The notes beneath the pieces are model-generated. The model was not told the DNA's origin. It did no database searches and worked only from the letters and a program-made list of their open reading frames with translations. 64,000 nt of DNA from Bradyrhizobium sp. SZCCHNS1050 (lineage in GTDB: Bacteria > Pseudomonadota > Alphaproteobacteria > Rhizobiales > Xanthobacteraceae): assembly GCF_032484785.1 (NCBI RefSeq), contig NZ_JAUETR010000001.1, positions 4,529,501 to 4,593,500 on the forward strand, given 5' to 3'. This document shows positions 1 to 9,118 of this stretch, one piece after another (position 1 is the stretch's first letter; each line of letters opens with the position of its first letter). Made by a program: the position numbers and the translations under genes.

Positions 1-1451
1 GCGCAGGCATGGAACAGCACGGGCCCGGCATGATTGCCGTAGGCGCCGGTGTTGGAAAGAACATCGAGCTGCAGCGCGGTCAGCTTGCCATCCTTGTCGG
101 CGCCGGCCTTGACCGTGACGCGCATCGGATGCCGCGTCGAGGTCGCGATGAACTGCTCCTCTCTGGTGAATTCGAGCTTCACGGGGCGCTTTGTCTTCAG
201 CGCGGCGAGCGCGAGGATGTCCTCGACGAACATCTCCTGCTTGCCGCCGAAGCCGCCGCCGACGCGCTCGCAGAACACGCGGACATTATCGGGCGCGAGG
301 TCGAAGATCTCGCACAGCGCCCGTTTCGTCAGGAACGGCACCTGCGTGCTGGAACGGACGGTGAGCACGCCCTTCTCGTCGAGCCAAGCGAGACCGCCGT
401 GCGTTTCCAGCGCCGCATGCTGCACGCGCTGGGTGGTGAAGGTGCCTTCATAGGTCGCGGCGGCGGACGCGAGCGCGGCGGCGACGTCGCCGAACTCGCC
501 ATGGGTCTCGGCGACGATGTTGCGGGCGACGTCCGCGATGCGATGCGCGCTGCCACGGCCGGCGTGAATGACCGGCGCGCCGGGCTCGATCGCGTCAGCG
601 GGATCGACCACGGCAGGCAGGATCTCGTAGTCGACGACGAGACACCGACAGGCCTCTTCGGCCGCTGCCTCGGTCTCGGCGACGACGGCCGCGACCTTCT
701 GGCCGATGAAGCGCACGACATCGTCGAGCACGCGGGTGTCGGCCGGATCCATCCACGCCTGCTCATGGCGCGCGGTGGAGAACAGAGCCGCCGGCGCATC
801 CTCGTGCGTCAGCACCGCATGCACGCCGGGCACGGCCAGCGCAGACCTCTTGTCGATGCCGACGATGCGCGCATGCGCGTGCGGCGAGCGCGCGAGCTTG
901 ACGTGCAGCAGGCCTTCGACCGTCGTGTCGAAGGTATAGCGCGCCCGGCCGCGTACGACGTCGGGGCCGGCGGGGGCGGGCAGGCTGCGTCCGAAGGCTT
1001 CGCCGGCTGTGACCTGCTCGACATGAACGTGGCCGAGCAGCGCGTCCTCGATGGCGCGATAGCCGGTGCAGCGGCACAGATTGCCCTTCAGCGCCGCGCC
1101 GAGATCCTTCTTCTGCGCCTGGTTCAACGAGGCGCAGGTGACGATCATGCCGGCGGTGCAGAAGCCGCATTGGAACGCCTGCGCATCGAGGAAGGCCTGC
1201 TGCATCGGATGCAGGCCGTCATCGGTCGCGAGGCCTTCGACAGTCGTGACCGCCTTGCCATCGGCACGAAAGGCAGGGATCAGGCAGCTGTGCACCGGTT
1301 CGCCGTCGAGCAGCACAGTGCAGGCACCGCAATCGCCGGCGTCGCAGCCCTTCTTGACGCCGAAATGGCCGGTGTCGCGCAGAAAGGTCCGCAGGCATTG
1401 CCCGGGGCGCGGGGCAGCATCGACCTCCTTGCCATCGACGATCACGCTCAT
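1..1451 (-). CDS. Fused [2Fe-2S]/molybdopterin hydroxylase subunit (XdhD-type), 3' part cut by window edge
   Basis: The reading frame opens with ATG at 1451 and stays open to base 1 (about 483 codons). Residues 1-140 form the small iron-sulfur subunit. Plant-type [2Fe-2S] cysteines are C36, C41, C44 and C56, and the second cluster has C95, C98, C126 and C128 (motif GNLCRCTGY). From about residue 155 the protein continues as the molybdopterin-binding large subunit, with a VGGGFGGKQE motif near the cut end. Fusion of the small and large subunits with a separate FAD subunit is the arrangement of E. coli XdhD/YgfM. The start overlaps the stop of the FAD gene (ATGA), so the two are translationally coupled. 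Xanthine or another purine is the likely substrate from context, but an aldehyde or other N-heterocycle cannot be excluded. Confidence 0.88.
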   Translation of the reverse strand, partial: MSVIVDGKEVDAAPRPGQCLRTFLRDTGHFGVKKGCDAGDCGACTVLLDGEPVHSCLIPAFRADGKAVTTVEGLATDDGLHPMQQAFLDAQAFQCGFCTAGMIVTCASLNQAQKKDLGAALKGNLCRCTGYRAIEDALLGHVHVEQVTAGEAFGRSLPAPAGPDVVRGRARYTFDTTVEGLLHVKLARSPHAHARIVGIDKRSALAVPGVHAVLTHEDAPAALFSTARHEQAWMDPADTRVLDDVVRFIGQKVAAVVAETEAAAEEACRCLVVDYEILPAVVDPADAIEPGAPVIHAGRGSAHRIADVARNIVAETHGEFGDVAAALASAAATYEGTFTTQRVQHAALETHGGLAWLDEKGVLTVRSSTQVPFLTKRALCEIFDLAPDNVRVFCERVGGGFGGKQEMFVEDILALAALKTKRPVKLEFTREEQFIATSTRHPMRVTVKAGADKDGKLTALQLDVLSNTGAYGNHAGPVLFHAC

Positions 1452-2272
1452 GGCCTGAAGCCCGCGAGCTCGGCGCGGATCTCCTCGGCGAGGCGCAGAG
1501 TCATCGCCTTGCGCCAGGCGGGCCTGCCATGAACATCATCATGATACGACGCGTCTGGGATGCTGCCGAGAATGCCGGCGCGCAATTCGGTTGGGTCGGG
1601 CATCGTGGCAAAGCGCAGCTGCTGCGGCTTGATAGTCGATCCGGTTACCGTGAGCAGCAGGTCGCCGCTGCGGCCCGAGGTGCCGATCAGCAGCGCGCCG
1701 GAGCGTCCGACCGGGGTGAGGGCGATCTGGCGGAAGGCAGTGCGGCGCTTCAGCGCGGCCAGCGGAACGTCGATCTGGCGCAGCAGATCTCCAGGCGCGA
1801 GCACGTTGCTGTTGTTTCCGGTGACGAAGTCGGTGACCTGGATGCGCTGCTCGCTGCCGTCGTTCTTCCAGATCGTGCAGACGCCCTCGAGCGCGGCGAG
1901 CAGCGAGATCATCGGCCCGGCTGGCAGCGACATGCAGAGATTGCCGCCCACGGTCGCCGTCTTCCAGATCTTGAACGAAGCGAGGAACGCGCGGCAGCAT
2001 CGATCGATCAGCGGCGCCGCGATCCACTCGGCCGGGCAGGGCAGCGCGTCCAGATCGGCGACGCTGCAGGTCGCGGCGATGCACAGGCCCTGATCGCTGA
2101 TGCTGAGAGACGGCCAGGCGAGATCGTGGAGATCGATCAGCCGCGACAGGCGCGGCTGCGGTTCCGAGAAAAGCCACGTGCCGCCGGCCAGCCAGGCATC
2201 GCCTGCCTGCCAGCTGGGCAGCTCGGCCCGCGTCCTCGGGCGCACGACCGCCGTGATGGTGTTCAGATCCAT
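1448..2272 (-). CDS. FAD-binding subunit of a molybdenum hydroxylase (YgfM/CoxM-like)
   Basis: A 274-residue protein matching the medium FAD subunit of xanthine dehydrogenase/CO dehydrogenase-type enzymes. The FAD-contacting ATVGGNLCMSLPAGP segment is clear, and a C-terminal CO-dehydrogenase flavoprotein region follows. It passes electrons between the iron-sulfur clusters of its partner and NAD or another acceptor. A longer frame opens upstream, but the ATG at 2272 gives the usual N-terminus of the family. The downstream fused iron-sulfur/Mo gene overlaps by 4 bases. The divergent neighbour at 2413 is an 8-oxoguanine deaminase, which supports a purine role. The 140 bp between them must hold both promoters. 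Confidence 0.85.
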   Translation of the reverse strand: MDLNTITAVVRPRTRAELPSWQAGDAWLAGGTWLFSEPQPRLSRLIDLHDLAWPSLSISDQGLCIAATCSVADLDALPCPAEWIAAPLIDRCCRAFLASFKIWKTATVGGNLCMSLPAGPMISLLAALEGVCTIWKNDGSEQRIQVTDFVTGNNSNVLAPGDLLRQIDVPLAALKRRTAFRQIALTPVGRSGALLIGTSGRSGDLLLTVTGSTIKPQQLRFATMPDPTELRAGILGSIPDASYHDDVHGRPAWRKAMTLRLAEEIRAELAGFRP

Positions 2273-2412
2273 GGTGAAGCCAGCTCGTGGGCGCAGCCTA
2301 TCGCGGGTGGAATCCTTGCAAGACCAGCGCCAACTGGCAATAGGATGACGCCGGCCTTCCGCTTGCAAGTTACCGGCACATGCAAACGCCCAATCACCGA
2401 GACGAGACAGCC

Positions 2413-3759
2413 ATGAGCACGACGCCGATCTGGATCAAGGACCCGCTCGCCATTCTCGCCGAGGGTGCTGCGCGCGGTGTCGTCGTCAAGGACGGCCGCA
2501 TCGCCGAGCTGGTGCCTGCCGGGGCCGAGCCGGCCACCGCTGATGCGGCGATCTATGATGCCAGCGGGCATGTCGTGATCCCCGGGCTGATCAACACCCA
2601 TCATCACTTCTACCAGACGCTGACGCGCGCGCTGCCGGCTGCGATGGACCGCGAGCTGTTCCCCTGGCTGAAGGCGCTCTATCCGATCTGGGCAAAGCTG
2701 ACGCCGGAGGCACTGGATGCGGCGGTCACGGTTGCGATGGCCGAGCTGATGCTGTCCGGCTGCACGACGACGACCGATCATCACTACGTGTTTCCGGCCG
2801 GCCTCGAGGACGCGGTCGGCATCGAGGTGGCGGCTGCGAAGCGGCTGGGCATTCGAGTGCTATTGACCCGCGGCTCGATGAACCTGTCCGAGCGCGACGG
2901 CGGACTGCCGCCGGACAGTGTGGTGCAGGACGAGGATACGATCCTCGCCGACAGCGAGCGCGTGGTCGCGACCTATCACGAGCGCGGGCCGGATGCGATG
3001 GTGCAGATCGCGCTGGCGCCGTGCTCGCCGTTTTCGGTCACGGGATCGCTGATGCAGAAGACGGCCGATCTCGCCGACAAGCTCGACGTGCGGCTGCATA
3101 CCCATCTCGCGGAGACCGAGGACGAGAACCGCTTCTGCGAGGCGATGTTCGGCTGCCGTCCGCTCGACTATCTGGAGAAGCATGGCTGGCTCGGACCGCG
3201 AACCTGGCTGGCGCACGGCATCTTCTTCAATGCCGAGGAGATGAAACGGCTCGGCAAGGCCAAGACCGCGATCACTCACTGCGCCTGCTCGAACCAGTTG
3301 CTCGCATCCGGCTGCTGCCCGGTGTGCGAGATGGAGGAGGCGGGCGTCGGGATCGGCCTCGGCGTCGACGGCTCGGCGTCGAACGACGGCTCAAACCTGA
3401 TGCAGGAGGTGCGTGCCGCGTTCCTGCTGCAGCGGGCGCGCTACGGCGTTGGCCGGATCAGCCACAAGGATGCGCTGCGCTGGGCGACGAAGGGCTCGGC
3501 CGCCTGCGTCGGCCGGCCGGAGCTCGGCGAGATCGCGGTCGGCAAGGCCGCCGACCTCGCGCTGTTCAAGCTCGACGAGCTGCGCTTCTCGGGTTCAGGG
3601 GATCCGATCGCGGCGCTGGTGCTGTGCGGCGCGCACCGCGCCGACCGCGTGATGGTCGGCGGCCGCTGGACCGTGATCGACGGCGCCATTCCGGGGCTGG
3701 ACGTCGGCGGGCTGATCGATCGGCACAGCGCGGCCGCCAAGGCCATGCGGGGAGGGTGA
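2413..3759 (+). CDS. 8-oxoguanine deaminase-type amidohydrolase
   Basis: A 448-residue member of the TRZ/ATZ/SsnA branch of the amidohydrolase superfamily. The metal-binding HxH is H63/H65 in NTHHHFYQ. Further ligand regions are HTHLAETEDE, the histidine in WLAHGIFF and the aspartate in GLGVDGSASND. The motif set and length fit 8-oxoguanine deaminases, which give urate and ammonia; related enzymes deaminate guanine or hydroxy-triazines. An in-frame upstream ATG exists at 2380, but the ATG at 2413 gives the normal family N-terminus. It is transcribed away from the molybdenum hydroxylase genes. E. coli groups ssnA, ygfM and xdhD similarly, so the three are probably one purine-salvage function. 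Confidence 0.85.
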   Translation: MSTTPIWIKDPLAILAEGAARGVVVKDGRIAELVPAGAEPATADAAIYDASGHVVIPGLINTHHHFYQTLTRALPAAMDRELFPWLKALYPIWAKLTPEALDAAVTVAMAELMLSGCTTTTDHHYVFPAGLEDAVGIEVAAAKRLGIRVLLTRGSMNLSERDGGLPPDSVVQDEDTILADSERVVATYHERGPDAMVQIALAPCSPFSVTGSLMQKTADLADKLDVRLHTHLAETEDENRFCEAMFGCRPLDYLEKHGWLGPRTWLAHGIFFNAEEMKRLGKAKTAITHCACSNQLLASGCCPVCEMEEAGVGIGLGVDGSASNDGSNLMQEVRAAFLLQRARYGVGRISHKDALRWATKGSAACVGRPELGEIAVGKAADLALFKLDELRFSGSGDPIAALVLCGAHRADRVMVGGRWTVIDGAIPGLDVGGLIDRHSAAAKAMRGG

Positions 3760-3789
3760 AGCGCGCAGCGTTGGAAAATATCCGCTCGA

Positions 3790-3818
3790 GAACTCCCCCC
3801 GACGTGTGGGGGGAGTTC
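3790..3818. terminator. Bidirectional terminator hairpin between convergent genes
   Basis: An 11-bp perfect stem (GAACTCCCCCC at 3790-3800, GGGGGGAGTTC at 3808-3818) with a 7-nt loop lies between the converging deaminase gene and the binding-protein gene. There is no long T-run on the plus side (TT follows), so termination strength is uncertain. Confidence 0.65.
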
Positions 3819-3834
3819 TTGCCGGGTGCTGCGT

Positions 3835-4914
3835 CTACTTGCCCGGCACCTTGTCGTCGACGCCCTTGACGTAGAAGTTCATGCCGAGGATCTGGCCGTC
3901 GGCGAGATGGTCGCCGCCCTTGCACTCGATCTCCTTGCCGTCCTGGCCGAGCACCGGGCACTTGAACGGGTGCAGCTTGCCGGCGGTGATCGCGGCCTGG
4001 GTCTCCTCGGCCAGCTTCTTCACGTCATCGGGCATGTTGGTATAGGGCGCCATCTCGAACATCTTGGAATCGAGGCCGCCCCAGGTGTCCTCCGACTTCC
4101 AGGTGCCGTCGAGCTCGGCCTTGACGCGCGCGATGTAGTAGGGGCCCCAGGTGTCGAGGATCGAGGTGAGCTGCGCCTTGGGGCCGAACTTGATCATTTC
4201 GGAGTCCTGGCCGAAGGCGAGCTTGCCGCGCTCGGCTGCGATCTGCATGGCAGCCGGGCTGTCGGTGTGCTGCATGATGATGTCGGCGCCCTGGTCGATC
4301 AGTGCCTTGGCGGCGTCGGCTTCCTTGCCCGGGTCGAACCAGGTGTTGGCCCAGATGATCTTGACCTTGATGTTCGGATTGACCGTCTGCGCGCCGATGA
4401 TGGTGGCGTTGATGCCCGAAATGACCTCCGGGATCGGGAACGAGCCGATATAGCCGAGCACGCCGGCCTTCGACATCTTGCCGGCGATGATGCCCTGGAT
4501 GTAGCGGCCCTGATACCAGCGCGCCGAATAGGTCGACATGTTCTTGTCGCGCTTGTATCCGGTGGCGTGCTCGAAATGCACGTTGGGATACTTCTTGGCG
4601 ACCTTCAGGGTCGGATCCATGTAGCCGAACGAGGTCGTGAAGATCAGCTTGTTGCCGGCGCGGACCAACTGCTCGATGGCGCGCTCGGCGTCCGGGCCTT
4701 CCGGTACGTTCTCCAGATAGGTCGTCTCGATCTTGTCACCGAGCTCCTTCACCAGCGCCTGGCGCGCGAGCTCATGCTGATAGGTCCAGCCGAGGTCGCC
4801 GATCGGTCCGAGATAGATGAAGCCGACCTTCAGCTTGTCGGCGGCGTGCGCCACGCCGGCAATGCTTCCCGCCAGCACCAGCGCGGCGGCAGCCCCCAGA
4901 AGCCTTTTCATCAT
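3835..4914 (-). CDS. BMP-family ABC transporter substrate-binding protein (nucleoside/purine)
   Basis: A 359-residue periplasmic binding protein of the BmpA/PnrA type. It has a signal peptide (MMKRLLGAAAALVLAG, cleavage after AHA), then the family opening KVGFIYLGPIGDLGWTYQHE and the central motif FGYMDPTLKVAKKYP. BMP proteins bind nucleosides or free purines for import. Two adjacent ATGs (4914, 4911) can serve as start. It is the last gene of a four-gene operon running ATPase, permease, permease, binding protein from 8552 leftwards. The facing 8-oxoguanine deaminase and molybdenum hydroxylase suggest a purine ligand. Confidence 0.9.
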   Translation of the reverse strand: MMKRLLGAAAALVLAGSIAGVAHAADKLKVGFIYLGPIGDLGWTYQHELARQALVKELGDKIETTYLENVPEGPDAERAIEQLVRAGNKLIFTTSFGYMDPTLKVAKKYPNVHFEHATGYKRDKNMSTYSARWYQGRYIQGIIAGKMSKAGVLGYIGSFPIPEVISGINATIIGAQTVNPNIKVKIIWANTWFDPGKEADAAKALIDQGADIIMQHTDSPAAMQIAAERGKLAFGQDSEMIKFGPKAQLTSILDTWGPYYIARVKAELDGTWKSEDTWGGLDSKMFEMAPYTNMPDDVKKLAEETQAAITAGKLHPFKCPVLGQDGKEIECKGGDHLADGQILGMNFYVKGVDDKVPGK

Positions 4915-4995
4915 CGTCCATGCCTCCAAACAATCCGGGGAAAACCTCGTGCGCCAGAGCACCGCGCCCCATCGCTGGCGCTCCGGATGATTGGT

Positions 4996-5913
4996 TCAGC
5001 GATCCGGCACGAACACCGTCCCCAGCGCTGCCGGCGCGGTGGAGCCGCCGGTGCGGGCGCGCGACAGCAGCACCAGAACGATCACGGTGGCGAGGTACGG
5101 CAGCGCCGACATGAACTGCGAGGGGATGCCGACGCCGGCGCCCTGCGCATGCAGCTGCAGGATCGTCACCGCACCGAACAGGTAGGCGCCGATGACAAGG
5201 CGGCCCGGTCGCCAGGATGCGAACACGACCAGCGCCAGCGCGATCCAGCCGCGCCCCGCGGTCATGCCGGGGATGAAGAACGGCGTATAAGCCAGCGGCA
5301 GATAGGCGCCGGCGAGCCCGGCGCAGCCGCCGCCGAACAGCACCGCGAGCAAACGGATGCGCAGCACGGGATAGCCGAGCGCGTGGGCGGAGACATGGTT
5401 GTCGCCGCAGGCGCGCAGCACCAGGCCGGCACGGGTGCGGTACAGGAACCACCAGACGGCGATGATCAAGACGAGCGACAGATAGACGAACGCATCCTCG
5501 CCGAACGCGATACGGCCGACCAGCGGGATGTCGCTGAGGCCGGGAATGGAAAGGTGCGGCGCGGTGCTGATGCGTTCGCCGACAAAGCGCGCGCCGATCA
5601 GGCCGGACAGACCGGTGCCGAGAATGGTCAGCGCGAGGCCCGTCGCCACCTGGTTCACGGCGAGGCCGAGGGTCATGAACGCGAAGATCAGCGACATCAG
5701 CATGCCGGCGACGATGCCGCACAGCGCGCCGACGATGATCGAGCCGGACAGCCAGGCCCCGCCGAAGCCGCAGGCCGCGCCGACGATCATCATGCCCTCG
5801 ACGCCGAGGTTGAGGACGCCCGAGCGCTCGGTGACCAGCTCGCCGGTGGCCGCCAGCAGCAGCGGCGTCGATGCGGCGAGCACCGACAGGATGATTGCTT
5901 CAACCAGCACCAC
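4996..5913 (-). CDS. ABC transporter permease (BMP/nucleoside type, second subunit)
   Basis: A 305-residue integral membrane protein of the branched-chain/sugar-type permease superfamily. Hydrophobic segments recur throughout, and the motif SGVLNLGVEGMMIVGA near the N-terminus is characteristic of the second permease (YufQ/NupC-like) of nucleoside importers. Its start lies inside the end of the preceding permease gene (14-base overlap), consistent with coupled translation of the two membrane subunits. It would pair with the upstream permease to form the channel. Confidence 0.9.
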   Translation of the reverse strand: MVLVEAIILSVLAASTPLLLAATGELVTERSGVLNLGVEGMMIVGAACGFGGAWLSGSIIVGALCGIVAGMLMSLIFAFMTLGLAVNQVATGLALTILGTGLSGLIGARFVGERISTAPHLSIPGLSDIPLVGRIAFGEDAFVYLSLVLIIAVWWFLYRTRAGLVLRACGDNHVSAHALGYPVLRIRLLAVLFGGGCAGLAGAYLPLAYTPFFIPGMTAGRGWIALALVVFASWRPGRLVIGAYLFGAVTILQLHAQGAGVGIPSQFMSALPYLATVIVLVLLSRARTGGSTAPAALGTVFVPDR

Positions 5914-6991
5914 TTTGCACCTGCCGCGCGGCGAAGACGAGCTTGAAACGGTAGAGGATGAGCGAGTCGCAGGCGAGCACGTAGAACAGCAGGATGCCCT
6001 GGAACACCTTGGTCACATCGAGCGGAATCTTCATCGTGATCTGGGCCTGCTCGCCGCCAATGAACGTCAATGCGAGAAAAAGCCCTGCAATGAATATTCC
6101 AACCGGATTGAGCCGTCCGAGGAAGGCCACGATGATCGCGGTGAAGCCATAGCCCGGCGAGATGCCAGGCTGCAGATGTCCGATGGGTCCCGCCACCTCG
6201 ATGATCCCTGCGAGACCGGCCAATGCGCCCGACACGGCGAACGTCAGAAGGATGAGCTGGTTCGCATTGAAGCCGCCGAACCGTGCCGCACGCGGCGCCA
6301 CGCCCACGACTCGGATCTCGAACCCCTTGATGGTGCGCTCGAGCAGCACGAAGGCGCCGGCAACAACAATCAGTGCGATGATGCTGCCGAGATGCAGGCG
6401 TCCGCCCTCGATCAGCACCGGCACGGTGGCGACCGGATCGAACTCCGCCGTGGTGGGGAAGTTGAAGCCGGCGGGATCGCGCCAGGGGCCGCGAACGAGA
6501 TAGTCGAGCAGGAGATCGGCGACATAGACCAGCATCAGGCTGATGAGGATCTCGCTGGCGCCGAACTTGACGCGGCACAGCGCCGGGATCAGCGCATAGA
6601 GCGCGCCGGCTGCGGCGCCTGCGACCAGCATCGCCGGCAGCACCCAGTGTCCCGCTTCGGTGCCTTGCGTCTTCACCGCGATCCAGCTGCCGGCAACGGC
6701 CCCGATCAGGAACTGGCCCTCGGCACCGATGTTCCAGGCGTTGGCGAGGTAGCACAGCGACAAGCCGATCGCGATCATGACCAGCGGCGTGGCCTTCACC
6801 GCGATCTCCTGCAGAGAATAGCCGTCGGTGAGCGGCGCGATGAAGTAGACGCCGAGCGCGGTGATCGGGTTCTTGCCGAGCACGGCGAACAGCACGCTCA
6901 TGGTCACCAGCGTCAGTCCGATCGCGATCAGCGGCGAAACCAGCGCGATGGTGCGCGAACGCTCGGCGCGCTTCTCAAGCACGAGCTGCAT
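5900..6991 (-). CDS. ABC transporter permease (BMP/nucleoside type, first subunit)
   Basis: A 363-residue permease with about ten hydrophobic segments and the typical NAWNIGAEGQFLIGA motif of the first permease (YufP/NupB-like) of nucleoside importers. The ATG at 6991 starts MQLVLEKRAER; a longer arginine-rich frame from 7021 is less likely because it would run further into the upstream ATPase gene. The start overlaps the ATPase gene by 17 bases and the end overlaps the next permease by 14, so the operon is tightly packed. Confidence 0.9.
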   Translation of the reverse strand: MQLVLEKRAERSRTIALVSPLIAIGLTLVTMSVLFAVLGKNPITALGVYFIAPLTDGYSLQEIAVKATPLVMIAIGLSLCYLANAWNIGAEGQFLIGAVAGSWIAVKTQGTEAGHWVLPAMLVAGAAAGALYALIPALCRVKFGASEILISLMLVYVADLLLDYLVRGPWRDPAGFNFPTTAEFDPVATVPVLIEGGRLHLGSIIALIVVAGAFVLLERTIKGFEIRVVGVAPRAARFGGFNANQLILLTFAVSGALAGLAGIIEVAGPIGHLQPGISPGYGFTAIIVAFLGRLNPVGIFIAGLFLALTFIGGEQAQITMKIPLDVTKVFQGILLFYVLACDSLILYRFKLVFAARQVQSGAG

Positions 6992-8552
6992 GCGCCGCCT
7001 CCTTCTCGAGGCTGGCGCCACCCATCAACAGGCCGAGCCTTTCCCGCGTCGCCTCCGCGCGTGGCAGCGCCTCCGACAAGTGTCCGTGAAACATCACCGC
7101 GATGCGGTCGGCGATCTCGATCAGTTCGTCGAGGTCCTGGCTGGTCACGAGGACGGCAGCGCCCGCGCTGGCGAGATCGATCAGCGCCTGGCGGATGATC
7201 GCGGCGGCACCTGCGTCGACGCCCCAGGTCGGCTGGTTGACGACCAGCACCGCCGGCGTGCGCAGGATCTCGCGGCCGACGACGAACTTCTGCAGATTGC
7301 CGCCGGACAGGCTCGCCGCTTCCGGATCGCGCTTGGCCTTGCGGACATCGAACGTCTCGGTCGTCAGATCGACCGTCCGCAATGTCGCTGCGGCGTTGAT
7401 GAAGCCGTGCCGGACCATGTCGCCCGCGGCGTGCCCGGTCAGTAGCGCATTCTCGGACAACCTCATCCGCGGCGCGGTGCCATGCCCAAGCCGCTCCTCC
7501 GGCACGAACGCCGCGCCCATCTTGCGGCGCTCGGTGATCGAGAGATTGCCGCAGGCGAGGCCGTCGATGATGATCGCGCCGGGCTCTTTGACGAGGCGTT
7601 CGCCGGACAACGCAGCAAACAGCTCGTCCTGGCCGTTGCCGGCGACACCGGCGATGCCGAGGATCTCGCCGCCCTTCAGCTCGAAGGAAATGTTCTTGAG
7701 GCCCACGCCATGCAGCTCGCTGGGGGCGAGGGTGAGATCATTGACGACCAGACGCGGCACGGTGGTGCGCCGCTCGGCCGGCGGCTTCACGTCCTTGATC
7801 TCGGTCCCCACCATCATGCGCGCCAGCGAGGCAGCCGTCTCCAGCTTCGGATTGCAGGTCGCGACCTTCCTGCCGCCGCGCAGGATGGTGGCAGTGTCGC
7901 ACAGCCGCTTCACCTCTTCGAGCTTGTGGCTGATGTAGAGGATGGCGCGGCCTTCTGCTTTCAGTCGCTCGAGCACGACGAACAACTGGTCGGCCTCCTG
8001 CGGCGTCAACACGGCGGTGGGCTCGTCCAGGATGAGGAATTTCGGATTCTGCATGAGCGCGCGCACGATCTCGATGCGCTGCCGCTCGCCCACCGACAGT
8101 TGCCAGACTTCGCGCTTCGGATCGAGCGGCAGTCCGTAGTCGCGCGCGACGTCCGCGAGCCGCGCCGACATGGCCTTGAATGGCTCCTTGCCATCGAGCC
8201 CGAGCGCCACGTTCTCAGCCACCGTGAGGTTGTCGAACAGGGAGAAATGCTGAAATACCATGCCGATGCCGAGGGATCGCGCTTCCGCGGGACCGGACAG
8301 CGTGATGGGCACACCCTGCCAGCGCAGCTCACCGGCGCTCGGCTGCACCAGTCCGTAGATCGTCTTCACCAGCGTCGACTTCCCGGCGCCGTTCTCGCCG
8401 AGCAAGGCGTGAATCTCGCGTGGCCGGATCTCGATGTCGATCTTGTCGTTGGCAACGAAGTCGCCATAGCGCTTGGTCAATCCGATCGTCTGCAGGAGCG
8501 GAGGCGTAGGGTTCGGATCGGCCGGCGCGGGGTCAGGCATTTGCTGCGTCAT
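6975..8552 (-). CDS. ABC transporter ATP-binding protein with two nucleotide-binding domains
   Basis: A 525-residue duplicated ATPase as found in sugar and nucleoside importers (RbsA/YufO type). Domain 1 has Walker A GENGAGKST, signature LSVGERQRIE and Walker B LILDEPTAV. Domain 2 has a degenerate Walker A (GVAGNGQDEL, no GKS/T), signature LSGGNLQK and VVNQPTWGVD in place of a DEPT-type Walker B. A catalytically weak second domain is usual in this family. It is the first gene of the importer operon; the promoter should lie in the 566-bp gap upstream. Confidence 0.92.
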   Translation of the reverse strand: MTQQMPDPAPADPNPTPPLLQTIGLTKRYGDFVANDKIDIEIRPREIHALLGENGAGKSTLVKTIYGLVQPSAGELRWQGVPITLSGPAEARSLGIGMVFQHFSLFDNLTVAENVALGLDGKEPFKAMSARLADVARDYGLPLDPKREVWQLSVGERQRIEIVRALMQNPKFLILDEPTAVLTPQEADQLFVVLERLKAEGRAILYISHKLEEVKRLCDTATILRGGRKVATCNPKLETAASLARMMVGTEIKDVKPPAERRTTVPRLVVNDLTLAPSELHGVGLKNISFELKGGEILGIAGVAGNGQDELFAALSGERLVKEPGAIIIDGLACGNLSITERRKMGAAFVPEERLGHGTAPRMRLSENALLTGHAAGDMVRHGFINAAATLRTVDLTTETFDVRKAKRDPEAASLSGGNLQKFVVGREILRTPAVLVVNQPTWGVDAGAAAIIRQALIDLASAGAAVLVTSQDLDELIEIADRIAVMFHGHLSEALPRAEATRERLGLLMGGASLEKEAAHAARA

Positions 8553-9118
8553 GGGGCAGGGGAATGAAGCTGCCTCAATTGTGATCTAATTTGCCGCGGC
8601 GCGTAAGAGGCGAAAAGCGCCATCGTCTGCCCAACTCTTGTCCAAGCGTCCATCGCGCCGCGTTCGGCGAATGCAGTGCGCCAGCGGTTGCAGGCATCAC
8701 GTCCCGCAATCGGTCGAGCGGAGCGAACGATAAAGTTCTGTGGCAGTTTTGAGACACCGGCCGGAAATCGATCCGCCCGCAGCACGTTGCCCGTTGGATG
8801 AGCAGCGTCATCCCATGCGCGTCCAGGGGCGCGCTTGCGCTCGCGCGTTGCCGCGAACGCGCGCGGAAGGCCAGGCGGGGCTTTTCGGAAAAACTTCAGC
8901 AATGTGAAGCCGCAAGATCGGGGTCTAGGAGCGTCGTGGCCGCGGCCAATCGTCCCATGCCCAAGCTCGCGACCGATGTCGTCGCCGCTGCAATACGGCG
9001 GAACCTTGATCAAACTGCGGGCAAGTCCTGGAGAAAGTTGAGGCTTCTCCCACCCGTGGAACGGCGCAACTGTGCATGCAAGTCGGGAATCGGCGCTTGT
9101 CAACTGGGGGTGTTCTGA
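8553..9118. other. Intergenic region, divergent promoters expected
   Basis: This 566-bp gap separates the leftward ABC importer operon from the rightward outer-membrane protein gene. Several frames remain open by chance, but their translations are Arg/Pro/Ala-rich and have no family-like motif. It contains a short TTGATCAA palindrome at 9008-9015. No RNA gene or clear operator was recognised. Confidence 0.5.

Noticed and set aside
3826..5946. A 706-codon open frame on the plus strand opposite the BMP operon
   Set aside because: It is antisense to two clear transporter genes; the translation is rich in Asp, Arg and Ala with no domain, as expected from high-GC third-position bias.
8549..9103. 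A 184-codon open frame on the minus strand in the gap before the outer-membrane protein gene
   Set aside because: It has no family motif and low-complexity composition, and would occupy the promoter region of the ABC operon.
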